Of a stretch of DNA of 64,000 bases, positions 55,799 to 64,000 are shown piece by piece. This DNA is from G963663495 sp963663495 (GTDB lineage: Bacteria; Bacteroidota; Rhodothermia; Rhodothermales; Bin80), in contig OY760427.1 in the NCBI GenBank assembly GCA_963663495.1, forward strand, positions 3,782,001 through 3,846,000. The letters are read 5' to 3'. The notes under the pieces are model-generated. The model ran no database searches, was not told the origin of the DNA, and saw nothing but the letters and a program-made list of their open reading frames with translations. Within the stretch, counting starts at the first letter, position 1, and each line of letters begins with the position of its first letter. A program made the translations under genes and the position numbers.

Positions 55799-58700
55799 TT
55801 AATGGGTAGGCAGGCCTTGGTGCTTGCTTTCAACATCATAGCCCAGCTTTTCCATCTCCACATCCCGCGGCTCACATCCGAGCCGACGCTCGTGCTGCAT
55901 TACGATATCCCGCGCACGCTTTGCAACCGCCATCCTGTCCGCCATGACGTATGCGCCGTCTGGACTACCCATACCTTGTATCTCTCGCCTTAACCCATCG
56001 GGTATGACAAGCGCAGAAGTAATCACCCTCGGCCGTAGCGAAATAATCTGTCTCTGCAGATCCAGCTCCCTCAGGCGCCTGTTGAGACGCTGTTGCAATT
56101 CATCGGCACGCCGCATGGCCTCCCCAGAATTGAGCCGAGCGCCAGGCTTGCCGGAACGCTCCTTCTCCCTGAGTTCTGCCGCTCTGCGGTCCCAATGGTT
56201 TATTTCCTTGCTGAGCCTCTCATGAACAGCCGCCCGTGTCTTATCAATGAGCTTTAGTCGAGACCCCTTAATCTGACTCACATGTTTTGGCACAAGGTGC
56301 ACGACCGCGAACATCATGGCTTTTCGCTCCTCGGTTGTGCGCAGCTGTGCACATGCAGGATGGGCAAGAACTTGCGCAAGGCTCGGGTCCCGTTCACCCA
56401 GAGGGGTGTAATCCAGATACGGAGCAAAATTGTCACATAAGCTTGTCCCGTTTGCATCCACTCTTATGAACAGCAGTCTGCGGGACATGACGCGCGGCGC
56501 TCCACTGGAAGGAGACTCCCCCTCCTGGATAGTGTGGTCCATGCAGACAAGAAGATGCGGCGCTATACCACTATCTGTCTCATCAATCAGGACTGCACCC
56601 TCATTGAGCACACCATTGAACCGATCCAGCACCATGTCTGTCACAGCTTCCAGCAGCGGATGTCCACTCGCCACAAACTCGGCGCTCCTATTGCTCTCCG
56701 AGTATTCCCGATCGAACACGATGCGTCGGTAGCGAGAAGCTACGGGGTACCTCCCCTGCGACCTCCTGCGGATCGCAGCAGGCACATGCGTGACCTCGTA
56801 CTGCCCTGCCTTGCGGGGATGAATACTCCCATCCAGCTCCTGGAATGCTAGTTGAAAGAATTCTTCAACAAAATGAGGCTGGAGCCGGCGCAACTGCGCC
56901 CTTTCCATCTCTTCGCGCACCTTCATTACACGACTCATAGCCATCGAATCCTGTGCGAGTGCACGCTCATCAATCATTGTCTGAATTCGATCTCTGTCTA
57001 GGGCATCACCAACAGTTTTGTTCAACCGTTCCTTTACATCCGTACGATCCCCGTACCGTACTGCCTCCAGCAGCAAGTCACGCAGCGTCTTCCCGCTGAA
57101 GTCCATCTCGCCCAGCACATCAAAAACCTGCCCACCAAGGCTTAACCGTGCCTGGTCCAGCTTTTCCAGCAGCGTCTTGTATACCTGCCCTTCGCGCGTA
57201 TTGGAAGATACCAAATTGAACAAGTGACAAACCTCCTCCTGACCAATGCGATGGATACGGCCAAACCGCTGCTCCAATCGATTGGGGTTCCACGGCAAGT
57301 CATAGTTCACCATTAGATGGGCCCGCTGCAGGTTAATGCCTTCACCAGCAGCATCCGTCGCTATCAGAATCTTAACGGACGGGTCATTACGGAAGCTCTC
57401 CTGGATTTGTAGACGCTCCTGCCGGGGAATCCTCCCATGGATGATGCAAATCGCATCTTCCTGTCCGACAAGGGTCCGAACCTTCCTGCTCAAGTAGTCA
57501 AGCGTATCACGATGCTCTGTAAAGACGACCAGCTTGCGGCCGCCACCTACCCCATATGCAGACCCCGGACTGATGATAAGCTCGTGCAAAAGCCTCGCCA
57601 TTGCCCTCCATTTGGCATCCGTTTCCGCTATGCGCACCTTGCGGGCCAATGCCACGAGCCTCTGCAGCGTTGCAATCTCCGTCCTAAGCTCGCCTTCCGT
57701 GAGCGCGGCGGTTGCTTCATCCAGAATTTCCTGCTCGCGTGATTCCCGCTCCGGCCCGGGCGCATCCTCCAGATCCTCAATGAATTCCTCGTCACAATCC
57801 AGGAAACGGATGGGAACCGAGTTTCCGGCCTTACCCCATTCTTCAACATCTGCCAAGTGCTCCTGGAGCTTCGTGCGCCGCCGCTCGAGCGACCGCAGAA
57901 TCGCGCGCGGCGAAGAAGCAAGGCGGCGCTGTAGCATCGTTAACGCAAAACCGATCGCACGGACACGGCGCCCGCTTAATGCCTCTGCCCTATTGAATTC
58001 GTCACGCACATAAGCCGTCACATCTTCGTACAGCTGCGACTCCATCGGCGAAAGCTTAAACGGCATGGTATGGGCTTTCGGCTCCGGAAAAAGCGGAGTG
58101 CCATCAAATCGAAGCAGGCTTTCCTTTACCATCCGCCGCATCAGGTCTGACACATCTACACGATGCACGCCATCCCGAAACCGGCCTTCAAAGCGGTCAC
58201 GGTCCAATAGCCCCATAAACAGCTGAAAGTCTGCCTCCTTTCCGTTGTGCGGCGTTGCCGTCATCAGCAAAAAATGGCGCGTCACCGAAGACAGCAACCG
58301 CCCCAGCCGATGACGCTTTGTTTTCTTAACCTCATGGCCGGAATAACTGGCTGACATTTTGTGCGCTTCGTCGCAAATGATGAGGTCCCAGCGACTATCG
58401 GGCGCCTTCAGCAAAGCTTGGGTATCTTCGTCGCGCGAGAGCTTGTCCAGCCTAGCTATAACGAGATCCCGCTCCACGAAGTAATTCCCGGCTGCACCGC
58501 GCAGCGCATCATTCGATAGCACGTCAAAGTGCAGCTGGAAGCGATCCCTCAGCTCCTGCTGCCATTGCTCTGCAAGACTGCCCGGACAAACGACAAGACA
58601 ACGCTCCACATCGCCACGTATCATCAACTACTTTATTAGCAGACCTGCCATGATGGTCTTGCCAGCCCCTGGATCATCGGCCAACAGGAAACGCAACGGT

Positions 58701-59053
58701 TGCCGTGGAAGCATCGACTCGTACACCGCCGTAATCTGGTGGGGTAACGGCTCAATCTTTGAGATATGAACCGCAAGGTTCGGGTCAAACAAGTAAGCGA
58801 GCCGGATCCGCGTTCCTTCAGCCACCAGCTTGAACACTTTGCCATCTCCACCAAAGCTTCTCCCAGCCTTGGAATCAACCATTTCAACGCCAGCCAACTG
58901 GTCTGACATGACCAGTTGGCTGGCATGCTTCCCATCAGGAAAACGATAGGAGACATCCGCAGTCCCGGGGGCCAGCTCCTCAACACCAACAATCTCTACG
59001 GTGGTATCAGGGACCAGTCCACGGAGTTCAATCCCTGCCCGTAAGTTGCGGAG
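55799..59053 (-). pseudogene. SNF2/DEAD-type helicase (DrmD-like) with one in-frame amber codon
   Basis: An open frame of about 1085 codons interrupted once by TAG at 58628-58630. Before it: DPNLAVHISKIEPLPHQITA, LRFLLADDPGAGKTIMAGLL-IK (Walker A). After it: LMIRGDVERCLVVCPGSLAE, LIICDEAHKMSASY, LLMTATPHNGKEADFQLFMG, ILIATDAAGEGINLQ and PWNPNRLEQRFGRIHRIGQ. Relatives read KELMIRGD here, so GAG became TAG. No ATG exists near the start; a stop lies at 59054-59056 and the first residues may be lost. The family includes DISARM DrmD and helicases of DUF499/DUF1156 defence loci. A TTG at 58627 could restart translation but without Walker A. Confidence 0.82.
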
Positions 59054-59765
59054 TTAAATACCCACTAATACACCGTATGCGTAGAATCATCGTGCACGGC
59101 CCTGCGTCCAGACCCGAATAATTTGCGATATCCAAAGAACATAGCTAAACGCACGCCATGGTTGAAATGCCGGCCTAGATTGCACGTTAATTGTCAAATT
59201 GGCAACAGGCCTAGCCATTTGACCTCGCGAGGAATATTTGAGGCTCACAATGTTCCACCATAAGGACAATTACTAATGTGCACACCGAATCTCGCATAAT
59301 ACCTTGGCTGACGGCTCGCAACCATTAATTTGTGGCCATTTTACAGAATGTTGTCCTCAATAACCTTAAGAGAGACATTTGTTGATCATTTTTGGCCTTT
59401 GTTGAACAACAACGTGATTTGTTGATCATTTTTGACAAACAAATCTGTAGATAGAACTGCGTAAATCACGATCCACACCCGCCAGAGAATGAGCCACCAG
59501 GGCATCCTTCGGTCCGATTTTCGGCGGCAACCCATACCCCTCAATAACCCATCCAATACTTGGATTACGCCCATGCTGCCAGTATTTCGTAGCAGTTGGA
59601 AGGACATAATGGACTCTTGCCTGTCAAAATTAGCCCCGTTGATTGATACTCATACTTGTTGGGCACACTGCCAAAAACCCCCGCGGGGAGACCCAAGGTA
59701 CTACCCATACGGCGCAGTAATCACCACACGGATAGCTGTACGCCCTAGAACCGGGAGTCCAATTC
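59054..59765. other. Intergenic region between Fic and helicase genes
   Basis: About 710 bp. Apart from the 18-bp direct repeats and hairpin listed separately, no gene is recognisable. Both flanking genes are on the minus strand, so the helicase promoter should be here. Confidence 0.4.
59377..59447. repeat. 18-bp direct repeats and overlapping hairpin
   Basis: ATTTGTTGATCATTTTTG occurs at 59377-59394 and again at 59417-59434, 40 bp apart. The second copy lies in a hairpin GATTTGTT ... AACAAATC. Each repeat contains the palindrome TGATCA. This layout resembles paired operator sites in front of the helicase gene, but no regulator is identified. Confidence 0.6.
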
Positions 59766-60863
59766 CTATCCATGAATTATTTCAAGCAACTCTGTAAAGG
59801 CTACGAGTCTGGGTCTTCTGCCACGGGCAGGAGTGATTGTAACCAGGATGTCATCGTTCAGTAGGTTACGCAGCAATCGAGTGGCCGTCTGCTTGGGTAT
59901 CCCGGCATCCCGAGTAAACTGCGTGCTATAAAACACGGGCCTTTCGAATATCCAGTTAAGAACTGCAATATTGAATCGGGACCTGCTATCATGCGAGAGT
60001 TGTTCCTGCATTTTCCTGTGGAGGTCCAGGATTTTCTCCACCCTTTTGGATTGCGCGGAAGCTTGGGCCAGAGTGGCTTCAAGGAAAAAGTGACACCACG
60101 GAGTCCAATCGTGATCTCTTGATACGGAAAGGAGCCCCCCATAGTACTCTGTACGTCGTCCTTCAAGGTAGCTGCTCATGTAGAAGATGGGATTCCGTGT
60201 TAATCCCACCTGCCAAAGGAAGAGCGGCACAAGCATCCGCCCCACGCGACCGTTCCCGTCCAAAAACGGATGGATGGCTTCAAATTCTGCGTGCAAAACC
60301 GCAAGCTGCACCAGCTTGTCAGGGAATTCCGCATGCATAAACCGCTCCCAAGCACTCAGTGCTGTTGGCAAACGATCTGCTGAAATAGGAACGTAGCTTG
60401 CATTATGAATGGTAGAACCCGGAGGCCCAATCCAATTGGGCACCTTCCTGAATTCGCCGGCAGCCTGGTGCTGGCCGCGAACACCATCCATCAATACGGA
60501 ATGCATCTCGCGCACTACTCTTAGGCAAAGGGGCAATTTGGACAACAGCTTCTCAGCCTTTAAGAGCGCAAAGTGACAGTTCAAAACTTCCCGGGCCGCT
60601 TCGTGGCTATCCTCATTAACTGCCTTGCCACCTGCCTGCAGCGTAAGCACTTCACTTATCGGTGCGCGCGTTCCTTCTATGCGCGATGAATACTGCGCCT
60701 CGTTAAGGCGCAGTGGAATGTTCAACACCTGCGGATTGGGAACCACTGCCAGCAAACCATCCAGGCGTGCCACCTCGGCGACCGCCGGGCCAATCAGCGG
60801 GACCAGATGGTCCCATGCCATGTTAGTAGGTGGAAATAGCCCCTCTTGGTATAATACAGGCAT
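59766..60863 (-). CDS. Fic-domain protein (AMPylase-type) with N-terminal inhibitory helix
   Basis: A 365-residue protein. The Fic motif is AIHPFLDGNGRVGRMLVPLF, complete with the catalytic His and the phosphate-binding residues. An N-terminal SSRIEGT fits the (S/T)xxxE(G/N) inhibitory motif of class II Fic proteins, so it is self-inhibited and needs no separate antitoxin. A C-terminal winged-helix part follows (FTRDAGIPKQTATRLLRNLL). The usual reaction is transfer of AMP to a hydroxyl side chain; the target is unknown. It is intact and lies upstream of the helicase remnant on the same strand, so it may belong to the same island. Confidence 0.9.
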   Translation of the reverse strand: MPVLYQEGLFPPTNMAWDHLVPLIGPAVAEVARLDGLLAVVPNPQVLNIPLRLNEAQYSSRIEGTRAPISEVLTLQAGGKAVNEDSHEAAREVLNCHFALLKAEKLLSKLPLCLRVVREMHSVLMDGVRGQHQAAGEFRKVPNWIGPPGSTIHNASYVPISADRLPTALSAWERFMHAEFPDKLVQLAVLHAEFEAIHPFLDGNGRVGRMLVPLFLWQVGLTRNPIFYMSSYLEGRRTEYYGGLLSVSRDHDWTPWCHFFLEATLAQASAQSKRVEKILDLHRKMQEQLSHDSRSRFNIAVLNWIFERPVFYSTQFTRDAGIPKQTATRLLRNLLNDDILVTITPARGRRPRLVAFTELLEIIHG

Positions 60864-61092
60864 TGGAACATTAAGGTGAGCATCGTTTCAGTATCACAGT
60901 CAAATACAACGCCTCAGCCGGCGTGTAGCTTCCATCCCTACCTTATGGACAACACCAACGGGTATCATCAGCGAAGGCTGTCCGCTACTTACTGCGATTT
61001 CGCTCACAACGCGCCTCCATATTGCATACGTTGAGACGTGAATTGCATGCAATTACTGGGACAGGTTGAGCCTGATTGGTTTATCAATGATC

Positions 61093-63397
61093 TTAACCTA
61101 ACTTCGCCATCCGGTCAGGGGAAAACGCTGAGTTCCGTCTCCAATTCTCTCGTTTTTCCCTCCTAATAGGGCTATTTCGGCTAAATTCGGCGTTTTTCGA
61201 CCTTTTTTAGCCGACTTTTTTGGAAAAGGCAATGTGGTGCTATAGAGGTGTGAACGGCAACCTCCCCCCAACCACCCCGGTACCTTACCCCGTACCAATT
61301 CCACACTCCGATCATGTTTATCCGAAACCGACCCTACAAACGTAAAGACGGTAAAAAATGCAACAGCTTGGCCCTCATCGAATCCTATCGCAAAAACGGT
61401 ACCTCCAAACACCGCACCCTCCTTAATCTCGGCCCGAACTTCAACATCCTCCGCAGTCTGTGGGGGGAGCTGACCCATTGCGTTACTGCCCGACTCAAAG
61501 GGAAAGCTATCCTCCCTTTCCAGAATGATGAAGCCTTTCTCAATGCGGTCGACGACATCGTTGCACATCTCGAAAGCAAGGGCTACGACATCCATCGCAC
61601 ATCCCATCAGCAACACCTCATTGATCCAGAGAAAACAACCCATCCCGATTCCCGGACCGTCGGCGGAGAACGACTGATCCTTCAGACATTGGAACAGCTC
61701 GGACTGGCTGCACTGCTACGTTCGCTCAACTTCTGCGAGAAACACGTCAAGCTCTGCTGTGCGCTGATCGTCGGACGTATGCTCCACCCGGGCAGTGAAC
61801 GAGAAACGCATAAATGGCTGTGTAAAACCTCCAGTGTTCTGCAGCTTCTGGATTTGGAACCCCCGAGTCTCAACACCCTCTATCGTTGCACGGATCTGAT
61901 CCATAAGCATATGGATGAGATCCTGGAGAAACTCTTTGGCATCACCAAAGCGGTATTGCAGTTTGAAGAAACGATCGTCTTTTATGATTTAACCAATACC
62001 TATTACCACGGCAAGAAGAAAGGGAAGTTGTTGTCGCATGGGCGCAGCAAGGAGAAGCGCAGTGATTGTCCGTTGGTTACGCTGGCGCTCACCCTGGATG
62101 GTTTGGGGTTCCCCCGCAATGTGCAGATCCTGCCGGGCAATGCAGGGGAACCGGCAACGCTCAAAGAGGCGATTGAGAAACTAAACGGCGCTACGCCCAC
62201 AGTGATTATGGACTCCGGCATTGCGACGGAGAAGAATCTGCAGTACCTGAAAGAATAGGGACTGAACTGGATCACCGTGGAGCGTTCCAAAGCCCCTCCA
62301 GTCCCCGAAAACAAGCCGGATCAACAGTTTACGACCGCAGGGGGAGTTAAGATCAAAGCCTGGAAGATCACCAAAAAGGAAAAAGATGTTGAAGATGTTG
62401 AAGACAATGCGGAACTGCGCGTGTTTGTGCACAGTGAGGCTAAGCAGGCGAAGGAGGATCAGATCCTTGAAACCCAATGCAAGAAGTTTGTGAAGGCGCT
62501 CACTACACTACATGAGGGACTCTCGAAACCCGGGTACTTGAAGAACTATGAAAAGGTCACGATAAAGGTTGGTCATCTGAACGAAAAGTACAAGAAGGTC
62601 TCACACCTGTATGAGGTAGAGGTCAGCAAAAAGGAGGGCACCAAGCATGCAGCATCCGTTACGGTGACCCGGCGTGCTTCGCATGCGCGTCGCACCCAGG
62701 CCAGCGGAGGGTATGTGCTTCGGACCAGTCATTCCGGATGGTCGGTGGAAACGGTTGCACGAACCTACTGGCGACTTACAGAGATTGAGCGCACATTCAG
62801 ACACAGCAGAGATGACCGCATTGAAGGGCATCTGTTCATCACGGTACTGGCTTATCATGCTGCCCATCTGGTTCGCACCAGACTCAAGGAACACGGGATT
62901 CATGATAGTTGGGCGACGATCCGAGACAGGTTGAACAGGATTCGTCGGATTACGACCAAGATGGTTAAGAACCAATATCGGTACCTAATCACGGAGGTGG
63001 ATCAGGATCTGCCTCCGAGTATGGTACAGTTCTTTGCGGTACTGGGATACGTGTATGATCCGGATGCGACCCGCACCGTGACCGAGCATGTGGAGGAAGC
63101 GAGTGCACCGGTGAGCCAGAAGCCTCCAGACTCATGACGTATGGTCCCTTCACAACGGTTGAGATAGCGTACTCCAGATGGAGCCACCAGAGCTACGTCC
63201 GATGGAAACGATCCGAGGTAGATCGCAGCGAAACAGGCGGCAAAACACCAGGTAATCAGGGATTCAAACCACCCTAAACCAACTTCAACCGATCCGGTAA
63301 ATCTCACCATCCATTGCTCCTGAAAAAAACGGTCCAAATATGGCCACGGGAGAATTCCGTAGGTTAGTAGCACTACGAAATGGCGAAGTTAGGTTAA
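61093..63397 (+). mobile_element. IS1634-family insertion sequence (2305 bp)
   Basis: Perfect 18-bp inverted ends, TTAACCTAACTTCGCCAT at 61093-61110 and its reverse complement at 63380-63397, bracket a single transposase gene. No obvious target duplication was found. The transposase carries one in-frame TAG. Confidence 0.85.
61314..63137 (+). pseudogene. IS1634-family transposase with an in-frame amber codon
   Basis: The frame from MFIRNRPYKRKDGKKCNSL to QKPPDS (about 607 residues) is complete except for TAG at 62256-62258, between NLQYLKE and GLNWITVERSK. Family marks are FYDLTNTYYHG (Asp), PTVIMDSGIATEKNLQYL (Asp) and YWRLTEIERTFRH (Glu region), with HLFITVLAYH after it. The stop separates the second Asp from the Glu, so truncated products would be inactive unless the codon is read through. 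Confidence 0.85.
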
Positions 63398-63726
63398 TGC
63401 CAATGGAAGCGCCGTTAAACTTCCAGTGATGCTGCGCCGCTGTGGATTGGAAGAGCGGGCCTACTAAACTGTTGTGCCCCGTCCCGGCACAGTATGCCTC
63501 TGACCACTCTGGATTTATGCGTATAATCGGGCGCTATCCTGCGGCATGTCCGCGCATATCAGTAGCCCGCTCCAGAAATGCCTGAACTACTGTAGAGTGT
63601 ACGGTAGGCACACTATCCGAGGGGCTTTCTGCGTGGATTCTCCGCCTCCAATGGCATTTTAACGCCATCCCTACAACATTGTTGGTTTGGAACGACATGA
63701 AAGCACTGCCACTTACTCCAAACAGG
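63398..63726. other. Intergenic stretch, nothing recognised
   Basis: About 330 bp between IS1634 and the fragment at the window edge; no gene or structured element was recognised. Confidence 0.4.
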
Positions 63727-64000
63727 GTGAGCGTGCGGTGAACTGCATCTTGATTAGGTGACGGGTTCTGTAGAGCTTACCCGTAGACGTGAGAACCCAG
63801 ACCCCGGACCGCCCGCCTGGTACAGCCTAGACGTACGGCGGAAGAGATGTTTCCGCTGGTAGAGCAGTATAACGAAAGGACCCGGTCCGCAGCGGCGTTT
63901 TGTGCAGAGCACGGCATCTCGTACGGACCGTTGAATTACTGGAGGCGGAAGTATCGCCAGGAGACTGCAGCCGAGGGTTCGTGGGTTTAGGCAATGCAGC
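63727..64000 (+). mobile_element. Fragment shared with the DruA elements' passenger region
   Basis: From GTGAGCGTGCGGTGAAC to the window end the sequence matches 41249-41526 of DruA element copy B almost base for base. The DruA transposase is not present upstream here, so this may be the start of a different element (for example an IS66-like one) from which the passenger region derives. Confidence 0.7.
63847..63990 (+). CDS. Small HTH protein resembling IS66-type TnpA accessory subunit
   Basis: A 47-residue protein (FPLVEQYNERTRSAAAF, then GISYGPLNYWRRKYRQETAA) homologous to the passenger genes in the two DruA elements. It has Phe-Cys-Ala-Glu-His where copies A and B have Ser-Cys-Ala-Glu-Gln, closer to the IS66 TnpA consensus, so this copy may be nearer the original. 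Whether tnpB/tnpC-like genes follow lies outside the window. Confidence 0.55.
   Translation: MFPLVEQYNERTRSAAAFCAEHGISYGPLNYWRRKYRQETAAEGSWV

Noticed and set aside
55095..62258. Reassignment of UAG to an amino acid, suggested by three in-frame ambers in long frames
   Set aside because: TAG is the normal terminator of cinA, pgsA, dnaK, tatD, the TonB receptor, the SAM-hydrolase gene and purA in this window, all ending at the expected length. Ordinary nonsense mutations are the simpler reading.

Overview
The window looks like a chromosome segment of a bacterium from the Bacteroidota/Rhodothermota neighbourhood. This rests on a type III glutamine synthetase, a TonB-dependent receptor, separate secD and secF genes, an FGE-type sulfatase and a very large Calx-beta outer-membrane protein. 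The placement is an inference from gene content; there is no rRNA or tRNA gene to anchor it.

Left half (about 1-32300) is mostly ordinary chromosome. It opens with the 5' end of a group II intron sitting in a broken HTH/ImmA-type gene. Next comes a minus-strand run pgsA > (TnpB element) > pyrE > cinA > recA, then dnaK and tatD meeting tail to tail. A lone OLD-type ATPase/nuclease, a TonB receptor and a SAM hydroxide adenosyltransferase-family gene follow. A second minus-strand run is secD > secF > STAS > purA > histidine kinase. A sulfatase and glnN diverge from each other, and then come a 2175-residue repeat protein with a C-terminal barrel and an iodotyrosine-deiodinase-like nitroreductase.

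Right half (about 32300-64000) is an accessory region in decay. It starts with a tandem array of five copies of a small membrane-anchored coiled-coil gene whose 11-residue repeat count differs in every copy (11, 4, 5, 7, 6). Two junctions of the array carry the same 3.05-kb insertion sequence in opposite orientation at the identical 9-bp target. That element encodes a DruA-like (DUF4338) domain fused to a Tn5/IS4-type DDE transposase and has about 180-bp inverted ends.

The array abuts the remains of a minus-strand defence-type locus: Fic protein, DrmD/SNF2-like helicase with one amber codon, a DUF499 ATPase gene and a small cysteine-containing gene. The DUF499 gene has lost its N-terminal part and is split by an ORF-less group II intron, which is itself split by an IS1380 element with exact TIRs and a 4-bp target duplication. 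Between helicase and DUF499 lies a third, diverged DruA-transposase element, broken by a block of 750-bp tandem repeats plus an IS256 element. An IS1634 element with an amber codon and a fragment related to the DruA elements' passenger gene close the window.

Nesting order can be read from the junctions: DUF499 gene, then group II intron, then IS1380; and separately DruA element, then repeat block plus IS256. The helicase and DUF499 proteins are unlikely to be functional as they stand, while the coiled-coil array, the Fic gene and the OLD gene keep open frames.
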